DNA from: Larkinella arboricola
Lineage (GTDB): Bacteria > Bacteroidota > Bacteroidia > Cytophagales > Spirosomataceae
Direction: 5' to 3'
NCBI RefSeq assembly: GCF_003259745.1
Contig: NZ_QLMC01000005.1
Location: 1-64,000 of the forward strand
Length of the DNA: 64,000 nt
The position numbers and the translations under genes are program-made. The notes below the pieces were generated by a model. It made no database searches and was not told where the DNA came from. It saw nothing but the letters and a program-made list of their open reading frames with translations. Position 1 is the stretch's first letter. The number at the start of each line of letters is the position of its first letter. Of the stretch, positions 8,937 through 17,715 are shown piece by piece.

Positions 8937-9057
8937 GTCCGCCAAGCGCCCTAAATGATCAGACTATTAAAAAATCGCTATCTTTCAGCACCGATTTTAC
9001 TCGACGTATTTAAGCAGGCGATCTTTTGCGCACGGATCGCAAATAACCATCTATATC

Positions 9058-9375
9058 ATGAATATCAGCTCTCCCCAAGCAGGCCGATATTATTATGTCG
9101 GAAATGAACCGACGCTGTTTACCGAAAAGTTGTTACAGGAAATCCTGCCGCACCACCGCCCGCAGCCCATTCGGTTGACTAAGCAATGGTTAACCTTATT
9201 TGGTTTCAAGCCGGATGCACACCGTACATTCTGGTATTTTCAGGATTTGAAATTAGTGCCGGGACTGAACTGCTGGCTGTGTGTAAGCAGTCGCCGGTAT
9301 CTGTATTATGTGCATGAATTGCAGGAGTGTTTTGCTGATATCTATCAAATGGAACTGCCGCTCGAAAATCAGTAA
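9058..9375 (+). CDS. small conserved protein of unknown function
   Basis: A 105-aa soluble protein without signal peptide or membrane segment. Its C-terminal half (RYLYYVHELQECFADIYQMEL) resembles a short motif, of the form YVHxLQN..., that I associate with small uncharacterised Bacteroidetes proteins. The middle carries LTKQWLTLFGFKPD, which may be a small helical element. I cannot give a function. ATG at 9058 is the natural start. The gene is monocistronic, between the hydroxyproline operon and the FIST-kinase operon. Confidence 0.65.
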   Translation: MNISSPQAGRYYYVGNEPTLFTEKLLQEILPHHRPQPIRLTKQWLTLFGFKPDAHRTFWYFQDLKLVPGLNCWLCVSSRRYLYYVHELQECFADIYQMELPLENQ

Positions 9376-9828
9376 CGGGCAGTGTCCCTATCCTTTTTTA
9401 CTCCCGCTGGGTCCCATTTCTTTATTTCTGTGAATCCCCATTTTCTGGAGGATTTAGCACGGTTTTTGCCTATTTCTACTCATTGTCTGGTGGCCGACCG
9501 CTCGCAGAGCGGTTTTACTTTTTAGATACGGATTTTCATCTCGTTCTTTGCTTGATAGCCATTGAGCAGCAGAAGTAGCGTTGTCTTTGGCCGGTTTTTT
9601 ATGGCGTTCTGATTACAAGTTGACCGGTTAGCCGCCGATTCTTACGTCCTGATACAAACCGGATTGCTGGCAGGGCGGGACTTTAAAAATAATTGCCCGT
9701 TCGGCTGAGTAATGGCGCTGAATAGGCGGATGTAGTACATTTTTTGCACTGTCCTATTTGTAAGTTACTGCCTTGGCAGTAGGCAGTTGAGTATAGTACC
9801 TACCTCACTTTTACTGGTTGCTAGACGA
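9376..9828. other. intergenic region with one terminator-like hairpin
   Basis: 453 bp without a convincing gene. It holds a GC-rich hairpin ACCGCTC (9497-9503) / GAGCGGT (9507-9513) followed by TTTACTTTTT, which could end the 9058 transcript. The rest is presumably the promoter and leader of the FIST operon, but no clean TAnnTTTG element is visible. Confidence 0.5.
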
Positions 9829-10962
9829 ATGAAACTGAATCAATCCGTGTATCAAAATCAGGCATGGAATTTTTTATCGGAAACGCCGGGTTTTTCTGCT
9901 GCGAACGCTCAACTGGTACTGGCATTCGGCGAACGGTTTCTCCTGGAAAAGCTAAATTTGTACGATGAACTGCGGTTGCGGTTTCCGGTTGCGGATATTA
10001 TTATCAATTCGACATCGGGTGAAATTTACCTGGATAAAGTTCATGACGATTCGGTCGTCATAACCGCCATCGAATTTGAGAAAACCCGGATTCAGACGGT
10101 TCAGATCGATATTAACAAGCATACCGAGAGTTATCAGGCCGGACAGAAAATAGCCGGGGCCCTTGACGCGCCCGATCTGGCTGCCCTGTTTCTGATTTCC
10201 GACGGCGGAAAGGTGAATGGCAGTGACCTGACCCGGGCTCTGAATGAACTTTTACCGCGCCCCATTCCGATTTCAGGAGGGCTGGCGGGGGATGCCGCCC
10301 GTTTTGAACGGACGCTGGTGGGCCTGAACCAAAATCCGGCGGCTGGTAAAATTGTCGGCATCGGCTTTTACGGTCAGCATCTGAAAATCGGACACGGTTC
10401 GATGGGCGGCTGGGACGTATTTGGCCCGGAACGCGAAGTGACGAAAGCGAATTACAATATACTGTACCAAATCGACGACAAGCACGCGCTGGATTTATAC
10501 AAGGAATATTTAGGAAAATACGCCGAAAATCTGCCTGCGGCTGCCTTTCTTTTTCCCCTGTCGATGCGGGCCAACAACGAATCCGAGCCGCTGGTCCGAA
10601 CGATTCTGACGATTGATGAAGCCGCCCGAAGTATGACGTTTGCGGGCGATATGCCGGAGAAAGCCCTGATTCGCTTTATGACGGCCAATCTGGACCGGCT
10701 CATTGACGCGTCGGCCACGGCGGCTCAGACTTCCATGAAACAACTGAATTTTACCCCTGAACTGGCCATTTTGATTAGCTGCGTAGGGCGTAAGCTGGTT
10801 TTAGGCCAGCGAACCGAAGAAGAAGTAGAAGTGGCCCGTGAAGTGTTTGGCCGCGATGCTGTCATGACGGGTTTTTATTCATACGGTGAAATTTCGCCCC
10901 TGAACACCCGTTGCGAACTTCACAATCAAACCATGACCGTAACCGTCTTTTCCGAAAACTGA
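9829..10962 (+). CDS. FIST-domain ligand-sensing protein
   Basis: A 377-aa protein spanning FIST_N and FIST_C, cytoplasmic with no membrane segment. Conserved family features are the GGLAGD turn in the middle and the closing motif GFYSYGEISPLNTRCELHNQ. FIST domains are thought to bind small molecules such as amino acids and to feed signal-transduction proteins. An in-frame TTG at 9787 would add 14 residues, but the ATG at 9829 is preferred because the homologous part begins there. The histidine kinase starts 4 nt after the stop and has no sensor domain of its own, so FIST is probably its input module. Confidence 0.88.
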   Translation: MKLNQSVYQNQAWNFLSETPGFSAANAQLVLAFGERFLLEKLNLYDELRLRFPVADIIINSTSGEIYLDKVHDDSVVITAIEFEKTRIQTVQIDINKHTESYQAGQKIAGALDAPDLAALFLISDGGKVNGSDLTRALNELLPRPIPISGGLAGDAARFERTLVGLNQNPAAGKIVGIGFYGQHLKIGHGSMGGWDVFGPEREVTKANYNILYQIDDKHALDLYKEYLGKYAENLPAAAFLFPLSMRANNESEPLVRTILTIDEAARSMTFAGDMPEKALIRFMTANLDRLIDASATAAQTSMKQLNFTPELAILISCVGRKLVLGQRTEEEVEVAREVFGRDAVMTGFYSYGEISPLNTRCELHNQTMTVTVFSEN

Positions 10963-10966
10963 ACCG

Positions 10967-12493
10967 ATGGACGCAACTAATCTGCATAAACTGCTGGCCC
11001 GGCAAATTAATAAACACCTGACGGAAGAATGCCTGCAACACGAACGGTTTCAGCAGTTTCTTAAAGCCGTGAACGATTCGTATCACAATTTTGACCGGGA
11101 TAAGGAGTTGTTTGAGCATTCGTCGTTTCTGAACGAACGGGAGTATGCTTCCATCAACCAGAAACTGAAGGAAGAAATCAGCCAGCGTCGGCAGTCGGAA
11201 GAAAAGCTGATTGAAGCCATTCAGTCACTAGAAACGCCCGAAGGGGATGAAATACCGGAGTTTGGCCCCGAAAACCTCGTTACGCTGGTTGATTTTCTGC
11301 AACGGCAAATCGAACACCGCAAGCAGATTGAACAGGAACTGCGGACGGCCAAGGAAATTGCCGAAAACGCCACGCTGGCCAAATCGGAGTTTTTGTCGAT
11401 GATGAGTCACGAAATTCGGACTCCTCTCAACGGCATTGTCGGCATGACGTACCTGATGAGTCAGGAGGAAGTTCCGCCCGCGCTGGCCGAGAACCTCAAG
11501 ACCCTTCAGTTTTCGATTGAACACCTGCACGCGCTGATCAACGATATTCTGGATTTCAGTAAGATCGAAGCCGGTAAAGTAGAGCTGGAAGAGAATAATT
11601 TCGATTTTAAACATCTGGTTTCCAATATCAAACGGGCCCATCAGTTCAAGGCCGAGGAAAGCGGAACGCGGATTAAGCTGATGGTCGACGACGATATCCC
11701 CGATATTCTTGTGGGCGATTCGTTGCGGATTGGGCAGGTGTTGTCCAACCTGGTTTCCAACGCCATCAAGTTTACGAAACAGGGCACGGTGACCATCGAA
11801 CTGTCGCTGCTGAAAAAGGACGATGAAGTAGCCTCCATTTATGTTTCGGTACAGGATACAGGAATCGGGATTTCGCCCGAGAAACAACAGGTCATTTTCG
11901 AGATGTTCACCCAGGCCAATTCGGCCACAACCCGGGAGTTTGGGGGCACCGGCCTGGGGCTGGTTATTACCAAACGCCTGCTGGAAATGCACGGCAGCAA
12001 GATTGAGGTAGAAAGCGAGGCCGGAAAAGGGGCTAAATTCTTTTTTACGCTTGATCTACGCATCGGTTTCACCGTCAAACAGACCTACAATCTGCCGACC
12101 GACACCATCAACGATCAGACGCTGAAAGGCATCCGGGTGTTGCTGGTAGAAGATTATCCGGTTAATGTAAAAGTTGCGTTGAAATTTTTAAGCCGGTGGG
12201 GCGTATCGGTGGATGTGGCGGAGAACGGGTTGATCGGGCTGGAGAAATTTCTGGCTGGTTCCTACGACCTGATTCTGATGGATCTCCAGATGCCGGTGAT
12301 GGACGGTTATACCTCGACGCAGCAAATCCGGGAAACCAATTCAGAAATACCGGTGATTGCCCTGACCGCTTCGGCCACCTACAGCAACCGCGACCGGGCC
12401 ATTAGTGCCGGTATCAACGATTACGTTACCAAGCCGTTCAATCCAAACGACCTGTTTCATAAAATAGCCAAATACTGCCACCGGCTGAATTAA
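10967..12493 (+). CDS. hybrid sensor histidine kinase with C-terminal receiver
   Basis: A 508-aa cytoplasmic kinase. Residues 1-135 are helical/coiled coil without PAS, GAF or membrane segments. The HisKA domain has phospho-acceptor His148 in MSHEIRTPLNG. The ATPase domain has Asn265, DTGIGI (297-302) and GGTGLGLVI (about 326-334). A full receiver follows with acidic pair E395/D396, Asp439 in LILMDLQMP and Lys489 in DYVTKPF. The chain implied is His148 to Asp439 and then to a separate Hpt protein, encoded 23 nt downstream. The missing sensor domain and 4-nt spacing to the FIST gene suggest a two-protein receptor. Confidence 0.93.
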   Translation: MDATNLHKLLARQINKHLTEECLQHERFQQFLKAVNDSYHNFDRDKELFEHSSFLNEREYASINQKLKEEISQRRQSEEKLIEAIQSLETPEGDEIPEFGPENLVTLVDFLQRQIEHRKQIEQELRTAKEIAENATLAKSEFLSMMSHEIRTPLNGIVGMTYLMSQEEVPPALAENLKTLQFSIEHLHALINDILDFSKIEAGKVELEENNFDFKHLVSNIKRAHQFKAEESGTRIKLMVDDDIPDILVGDSLRIGQVLSNLVSNAIKFTKQGTVTIELSLLKKDDEVASIYVSVQDTGIGISPEKQQVIFEMFTQANSATTREFGGTGLGLVITKRLLEMHGSKIEVESEAGKGAKFFFTLDLRIGFTVKQTYNLPTDTINDQTLKGIRVLLVEDYPVNVKVALKFLSRWGVSVDVAENGLIGLEKFLAGSYDLILMDLQMPVMDGYTSTQQIRETNSEIPVIALTASATYSNRDRAISAGINDYVTKPFNPNDLFHKIAKYCHRLN

Positions 12494-12516
12494 AAACAAC
12501 CCAAGCGGGCCATTGT

Positions 12517-12909
12517 ATGACTATATGTTCGTGCAGTACGCACTATTCCACGGATAATTTACTGAATAAGCTGGATTACAATCGCTTACTGCAACTGTAC
12601 GCAGATGATACCGACACGCTGGCTACTCATATTGAGTTGTTTCTGAACGATGTGATGCCGCAATTTCAGGACCTCGAAGAGCGGATTCAACGATTGGACT
12701 GGACGGGTGTAACCTCGCTGACCCATCAGCTCAGACCGTGGTTAGCGATGGTTGGCCTGACTGATCTGGAAAATAAATTATGGGAAATTGAAAAGGAGGC
12801 CCATAACCGCCCGGCCTTTGAAAGCCTGCAAGCACAGTGGATCTCTTTCAGGGCCAAACTCCAGCAAATGACATTTGTGTTAGGCGATGAATTGCAGCGG
12901 ATAAAGTAA
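12517..12909 (+). CDS. Hpt-domain phosphotransfer protein
   Basis: A 130-aa helical protein whose histidine motif is TSLTHQLRPWLAMVGL, with His70 as the phospho-acceptor in the place of the family's HxLKG motif (here HQLRP). It is the size of a stand-alone Hpt. Lying between the hybrid kinase and a single-domain receiver, it most likely carries phosphate from the kinase receiver to the receiver at 13227 and perhaps to the second receiver at 36987. The first 15 residues (several Cys, Ser and Thr) are unlike a domain, so a later start is possible, but no other ATG precedes the helices. Confidence 0.8.
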   Translation: MTICSCSTHYSTDNLLNKLDYNRLLQLYADDTDTLATHIELFLNDVMPQFQDLEERIQRLDWTGVTSLTHQLRPWLAMVGLTDLENKLWEIEKEAHNRPAFESLQAQWISFRAKLQQMTFVLGDELQRIK

Positions 12910-13226
12910 TAAAGACGGCTGGCTTTCCGAATCGGTCCTGTAGCAACGAGAGACTTTGCAAAACGGCTGATAAACTTATGTCAGCTTATTAAACTTTCAT
13001 TAAAACAGTGACTTTTTTTACGAAAAAACGTCATTTCATAACAAAATAGACCAATTTGTCAGACAAGGGCTAAGCTTAGGCGCGGTTGTTGTACGATTTT
13101 TGTTACTGATTTGAGTAGTTCGTAAATGGTAATCATTGTAAAGACGATGTTGCCTGATTGAATAAAAAGAAAAGCCGCCTACTGAGAAAGGAAGCGTATT
13201 AATTTTGATTGGAACAACCTACTTAT
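12910..13226. other. AT-rich intergenic region before the response regulator
   Basis: About 317 bp without an ORF of note. It is AT-rich with several TTTG-type blocks (around 13060 and 13098-13113), consistent with a separate promoter for the receiver/EPS genes. I cannot place a specific promoter. No terminator hairpin is evident after the Hpt gene. Confidence 0.4.
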
Positions 13227-13658
13227 ATGGAAAATAAATACAGTGTTCTCGTTGTAGAAGATGATACGTACATCCGCAAGGTACTGCGTCATACCTTGCA
13301 AACAGAGTTTGACGTGACAACGCTGAACAACGGAATTGAAGCGATGGACTGGCTGGAAGCTGGCAATCCGGTGGACATTATTATTACGGATTTGCAGATG
13401 CCTTACTTAAGCGGTCAGGATTTGATCCGGACTATCCGGGCCAGTTCGCTGTTGCGGCAGGTTCCGATTATTGTCCTGTCAACGTTTACGGATAGTGCCA
13501 CTAAAATTGCCTGCCTGGAACAAGGAGCTGACGATTACATGATTAAGCCTTTTAATCCGCTCGAAGTCAGAGCCAAAATTAATGCAATTCTGCGCCGGAC
13601 GAGCGACAGGAACGGGGCTGTATATTCAGCGCCTATGCCTAAAAAGTCGGCTTTTTGA
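13227..13658 (+). CDS. stand-alone receiver-domain response regulator
   Basis: A 143-aa single REC domain with no output domain. The acidic pair E11/D12, phospho-acceptor Asp55 in IIITDLQMP and Lys107 in YMIKPFNP are intact. An in-frame TTG at 13209 exists but ATG 13227 (MENKYSVLVVEDD) is the likely start. It is the obvious terminal acceptor of the upstream FIST/hybrid kinase/Hpt relay and sits 20 nt before the EPS-priming transferase gene. A paralogue with the same PFNPLEV tail lies at 36987 on the far side of the EPS genes. Without a DNA-binding domain it presumably works by protein contact. Confidence 0.9.
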   Translation: MENKYSVLVVEDDTYIRKVLRHTLQTEFDVTTLNNGIEAMDWLEAGNPVDIIITDLQMPYLSGQDLIRTIRASSLLRQVPIIVLSTFTDSATKIACLEQGADDYMIKPFNPLEVRAKINAILRRTSDRNGAVYSAPMPKKSAF

Positions 13659-13678
13659 TTTTATAGCTTACAATTCAT

Positions 13679-14848
13679 ATGCTAACGGAATTGGCAAACG
13701 GAACTGCCTTTCGAGTCTTATACGTCGAAAATGACCCTCAGATGGCTGCGGATTTTAATCAGGCGTTTGGTCAAACCGCGTCGATTACCGTTGCAAGAAG
13801 TCTGAAAGAAGCCCTTTATTATCTGGAAGCGGAACCAGATATTGATCTGGTGGTTTTCAACGACCGTTTAAACAGCACGTTGTTTCTAAACGCTGTCCGG
13901 AATAATCCGGTTACCGCAAAAGTTTCAACAATCCTGCTGACAGACAATCCCAGCATTGACCTGCACGCTGAACCATTCCGGGGGCGTGTGATCGACGTGT
14001 TTAACTACGGTTATGCTGAAGAATCGTTGCAGACGCGGCTGTCGTATCTGATTCGCAAGAAACAATACGCCGAAACTGGCGGTAATGTAGAGAAGCCTGT
14101 GCAAGTCCGAATGCCAATCTGGAAACGGGTTTTTGACTTTGTGGGTGCTTTTATTTTACTGTTACTGCTTTCGCCCATTTTGCTGGTGGTCGCCATTCTG
14201 GTGAAACTCGATTCAAAAGGACCTATTTTTTACGGTTCCAAGCGGGTTGGGATGGGGTATAAAGTATTTAATATGTACAAATTCCGGACGATGCGGACCG
14301 ATGCCGATAAGATGCTCTCCAGCATGGCGTCACTGAATATGTACAATACAAAAAAAGAGGAAGAGCCAGCCGACGCGCTTTGCGAAGCGTGCCAATTGGC
14401 CGGAACCGGCTGCCAGCGCCCCCTTTTCCTGGACGATAAGCAGGTTTGCGAGGACGTACATTTCCGTACCGAGAAAGCGAAAGCCATGTTCTCGAAATTT
14501 AAGGAAGATCCCCGCGTAACCCGGCTGGGCAAGTTCCTGCGAAACACCAGCATCGATGAGCTGCCGCAGTTCTATAATATATTACGGGGCGATATGTCAT
14601 TTGTTGGTAATCGGCCTCTGCCGCCTTACGAAGCCGAAAAGTTAACCGCGGCTGGTTACGCCCGGCGGTTTGCGGCCCCGGCCGGGTTGACGGGCCTCTG
14701 GCAGGTTACCAAACGGGGTGGGGCGGCTGTTTCGGATCAGGAGCGCATCCAGCTTGATGTGCTTTATGCCAAGAAGTTCTCGTTCAAAACCGATTTGATG
14801 ATTGTGATACGAACCCTGAAAGCGGTATGGCAGAAAGAGAACGTGTAG
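13679..14848 (+). CDS. EPS-priming sugar-phosphate transferase fused to a degenerate receiver domain
   Basis: A 389-aa fusion. Residues about 11-125 look like a receiver fold, but the phospho-acceptor position is Asn61 (DLVVFNDRL), the second acidic residue is Asn18 and the Lys loop is lost (VFNYGYAEE), so it cannot be phosphorylated normally. Residues 147-389 are a bacterial sugar transferase that loads the first sugar phosphate onto undecaprenyl phosphate: membrane hairpin 151-175, KFRTM (201-205), the catalytic DE of SIDELPQ (293-294) and SFVGNRPLPPYE. An insert at 235-257 carries four cysteines (235, 238, 245, 257). It is the first enzyme of the EPS locus and overlaps the next gene by 22 nt. 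Confidence 0.88.
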   Translation: MLTELANGTAFRVLYVENDPQMAADFNQAFGQTASITVARSLKEALYYLEAEPDIDLVVFNDRLNSTLFLNAVRNNPVTAKVSTILLTDNPSIDLHAEPFRGRVIDVFNYGYAEESLQTRLSYLIRKKQYAETGGNVEKPVQVRMPIWKRVFDFVGAFILLLLLSPILLVVAILVKLDSKGPIFYGSKRVGMGYKVFNMYKFRTMRTDADKMLSSMASLNMYNTKKEEEPADALCEACQLAGTGCQRPLFLDDKQVCEDVHFRTEKAKAMFSKFKEDPRVTRLGKFLRNTSIDELPQFYNILRGDMSFVGNRPLPPYEAEKLTAAGYARRFAAPAGLTGLWQVTKRGGAAVSDQERIQLDVLYAKKFSFKTDLMIVIRTLKAVWQKENV

Positions 14849-15780
14849 ACAGCGTGCCCCTGATTTCGCTGATCACCATCAACTATAACCAGGCCGCGGT
14901 TACCTGCGAGCTACTGGAATCGACCCGGCGGTTGAATTATCCCCGTTTTGAAATTATTGTAGTCGATAATGCTTCGGTCGAAGATCCAACGGAGCGCATT
15001 GCAAAAGGGAATTATCCAAACGTAAAGGTCGTCGTCAGTCCGGAAAACCTCGGTTTTTCGGGCGGCAATAACCTCGGGATGCAGTACGCACAGGGCGATT
15101 ACTTTTTTTTCCTGAACAACGATACCGAAGTAACACCGGATTTGCTGGACCAGTTACTGAAACCGTTCCAGGCGAATCCCCGGGTTGGCATAGTGTGCCC
15201 CAAAATCCGGTTTTATTTTCATCCAACGATCATTCAATACGCGGGTTATCACCCTTTAAACCCGTATACCGGTCGTACCTGGTCCATTGGCCTGGGCGAA
15301 ACCGACCAGGGACAATATGATCAGGGTGGCCCAACGGATTTTGCCCACGGTGCAGCCATGATGGCGAGTCGTCGGGCCGTTGAGGAGGGGGGAGCTATGG
15401 ATGAATCGTTCTTTCTGTATTATGAAGAGCTGGATTGGTCGATGCAGATCCAACGGGCCGGTTTTCAGATTTACTACCAGCCGTCGGCCCTGATTTACCA
15501 CAAAGAGTCGATCAGCGTTGGAAAAGCCAGTCCGATGAAAGTCTATTATCATACGCGCAACCGGCTGTTGTTCATGCGAAGAAATGTCGGTGGCTTCCCG
15601 TTGTATGTCTTTATTCTGTATTATTTCTGTTTTGCCCTGACCAAAGCCGTTCTTCTTTATGCGGTAAAAGGGCAGATTGCGTACCTCCGCTCTTTAACAA
15701 AGGCCGTTGTCTGGCATTTCAAAAATAAAATTCGTCGGCCTGCAAAAGCCGTTTTCCCGTCCGTCGTTACGGTTTCTTAA
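14827..15780 (+). CDS. GT2 glycosyltransferase, rhamnosyltransferase-like
   Basis: A 317-aa family-2 glycosyltransferase. The GT-A fold begins SLITINYNQAAVTCELL, with the nucleotide-sugar motif FFLNNDTEVTPD and the downstream DESFFLYYEELDWSMQ that supplies the catalytic acid region. A hydrophobic segment near 255-280 may anchor it to the inner face of the membrane. The start lies 22 nt inside the priming transferase gene, implying translational coupling, so it probably adds the second sugar of the repeat unit. The sugar cannot be told. Confidence 0.88.
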   Translation: MAERERVDSVPLISLITINYNQAAVTCELLESTRRLNYPRFEIIVVDNASVEDPTERIAKGNYPNVKVVVSPENLGFSGGNNLGMQYAQGDYFFFLNNDTEVTPDLLDQLLKPFQANPRVGIVCPKIRFYFHPTIIQYAGYHPLNPYTGRTWSIGLGETDQGQYDQGGPTDFAHGAAMMASRRAVEEGGAMDESFFLYYEELDWSMQIQRAGFQIYYQPSALIYHKESISVGKASPMKVYYHTRNRLLFMRRNVGGFPLYVFILYYFCFALTKAVLLYAVKGQIAYLRSLTKAVVWHFKNKIRRPAKAVFPSVVTVS

Positions 15781-15791
15781 CGAACCACTTT

Positions 15792-17000
15792 ATGGAAATC
15801 TTGCTGGCTGTCTGTATAGGGCTTGTTGTCTATACGTATATTGGATACGGTATCTTGGTTTGGTTATTGGTTCGCCTTCGCGGACGCCGGGCTGTATTAA
15901 AAACGGATGCGGCTTTTACTCCGGAAGTAACGCTGATTATTCCGGCTTATAATGAGCGGTCGTGTCTGGCTGAGAAGGCCGCAAATTCCTTTGCGCAGCA
16001 TTATCCTGCTGATAAAATTAAATTTCTATTTGTTACGGAAGGTTCAACAGATGGTTCGTCCGACTTCCTGCGGGCAAGCTACGGCTCTAAAATTTCGCTG
16101 CTGGAAGGTACTGAACGTCGGGGAAAAGTGGCCGCTATGAATCGGGCCATGCAGCAGGTAACGACGCCAATTGCCATTTTTACGGATGCCAACACGATTC
16201 TGAACCGGGAGGCCGTGCAGAACCTGGTTCGCCATTTTCAGGACCCAAACGTTGGGGCGGTAGCGGGTGAAAAACGGATTCTGACCAACGACAGCGAATC
16301 GGCGGCCGGATCGGGTGAAGGGCTTTACTGGAAATACGAATCGTTTCTGAAGCGAATGGACTCGGATCTGCACACCATCGTCGGCGCGGCTGGCGAGCTG
16401 TTTGCCGTCCGGACGGAATTGTATGAACCGGTCGAAACGGATACCATTCTGGACGATTTTATTATTTCGTTGCGCATTGCTGGACGAGGTTACCGCGTAG
16501 CTTATGAACCGGATGCGTATGCAATGGAACGGCCTTCTTTCTCGATTGTTGATGAACAGAAGCGTAAAATCCGAATTTCGGCCGGGGGCTTTCAATCCAT
16601 TGTCCGTCTGAGTTATCTGCTGAATATTTTCCGGTATGGTTGGCTGACCTTCGAGTACGTTTCGCACCGGGTCATGCGTTGGGCAGTAGCGCCCCCCTGT
16701 TTACCGCTGATTTTTCTTGCAAACGGCTGGCTGGCGGTTCAAGAATGGATGGATGGTTCGGCGGGAGGGTATAGCTGGACGGTTTTATTTGGCCTTCAGT
16801 GTTTATTTTACGCGGCCGCCTGGTTAGGCTATCGGTTGGAGAAGAAAAATTTGCGCTGGAAACTGCTGTTTGTGCCGTTTTATTTCACCTTTATGAATGT
16901 TTGCGCGCTGGCTGGTCTGGTTCGGTATTTGAAAGGTAATCAGTCAGGAACGTGGGAAAAGGTCCGTCGGGCGGGCGAAGTAGAATTAAAAACGCCGTAA
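15792..17000 (+). CDS. membrane GT2 glycosyltransferase (poly-GlcNAc/cellulose synthase-like)
   Basis: A 402-aa protein with an N-terminal membrane helix (3-26), a GT-A domain (EVTLIIPAYNE, TDAN and the ILDDFI acidic pair) and about three C-terminal membrane helices. EQKRKIR replaces the QxxRW motif of processive synthases, with Lys instead of Trp. Such enzymes add one or several sugars at the membrane. It starts 11 nt after the previous gene and ends the plus-strand EPS block. It shares its layout with the 37704-38897 gene. Confidence 0.85.
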   Translation: MEILLAVCIGLVVYTYIGYGILVWLLVRLRGRRAVLKTDAAFTPEVTLIIPAYNERSCLAEKAANSFAQHYPADKIKFLFVTEGSTDGSSDFLRASYGSKISLLEGTERRGKVAAMNRAMQQVTTPIAIFTDANTILNREAVQNLVRHFQDPNVGAVAGEKRILTNDSESAAGSGEGLYWKYESFLKRMDSDLHTIVGAAGELFAVRTELYEPVETDTILDDFIISLRIAGRGYRVAYEPDAYAMERPSFSIVDEQKRKIRISAGGFQSIVRLSYLLNIFRYGWLTFEYVSHRVMRWAVAPPCLPLIFLANGWLAVQEWMDGSAGGYSWTVLFGLQCLFYAAAWLGYRLEKKNLRWKLLFVPFYFTFMNVCALAGLVRYLKGNQSGTWEKVRRAGEVELKTP

Positions 17001-17450
17001 CTGGTTTGTAAGTCTAACAGCTTTAATTTCAATTATAAATCGTTCGTATCCTTTTCTGCTTTACTTAAAAACCATTTACTATAACCGTATTTATTCAGGA
17101 AAAAAGTGATTATTCGGTATTGCATTAGACCGCTTTAAATTATAGACAAACGCCTTCATTATTTTTTTAAAATTTACCTTTTATAGACGTTGAAATTTCT
17201 ATTCATAGCCTGGTATTTATGTCTGATAAATCGACCCTGCGATTAACTATAGTATTTAATGGCTTCTTCTATTAATTGAGTCGCCATCTTCTGCCAATAC
17301 CTAACTTGAGTCGCTGAAATGTTCTATCAGGGCTTTATCTGCCAAGTTTTCTTTAGATACTCTTATACGGAAAAGGCATTAGGCTTGCGTTGGTTACCAG
17401 ATTATATATAAAAAAATGTACTATTTGAAAAAAAATATTTTTTAATGTTG

Positions 17451-17470
17451 GCAAAAATATTTTCATATTT
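17451..17470 (+). repeat. EPS-locus 20-bp motif, copy 1
   Basis: GCAAAAATATTTTCATATTT. It differs from copy 2 at a single base and lies 246 nt before the ATG of the secreted hydrolase. Candidate regulator-binding site (inference). Confidence 0.55.
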
Positions 17471-17537
17471 TGGTGGTGGGGTTTGTATAAAACTATTGAA
17501 TTGGTGCCACTTTATTTGATTTTACTACTTAGTTATT

Positions 17538-17557
17538 GCAAAAATAATTTCATATTT
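17538..17557 (+). repeat. EPS-locus 20-bp motif, copy 2
   Basis: GCAAAAATAATTTCATATTT, 87 bp after copy 1 (start to start) and 60 nt before the TATATTTG promoter-like element at 17618. It differs from copy 3 (36670) by one base. Confidence 0.55.
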
Positions 17558-17715
17558 CATATATTGTCTGGTAATTGCGCTAACTAACATATTGGTACTA
17601 AATCCTTGATTATAAGATATATTTGGTTGCAATTATGTTATTTATTTGATCACATTATTTCTCTCTTATACCTACAAGCCGGTTAATTGCTATGCTCAAC
17701 TTTAATTTCATTGCT

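Larger units (their letters stand above)
17001..17715. other. long AT-rich leader/promoter region of the secreted hydrolase gene
   Basis: A 715-bp gap, strongly AT-rich compared with flanking genes, without a credible ORF. It holds two copies of the GCAAAAATAWWTTCATATTT motif (17451-17470 and 17538-17557), GGTAATTGCGCTAAC (17570-17584), which recurs with two mismatches at 36738, and TATATTTG (17618-17625), an exact match to the Bacteroidetes -7 consensus. The gap is much longer than a simple promoter needs, which points to elaborate control. Confidence 0.55.
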
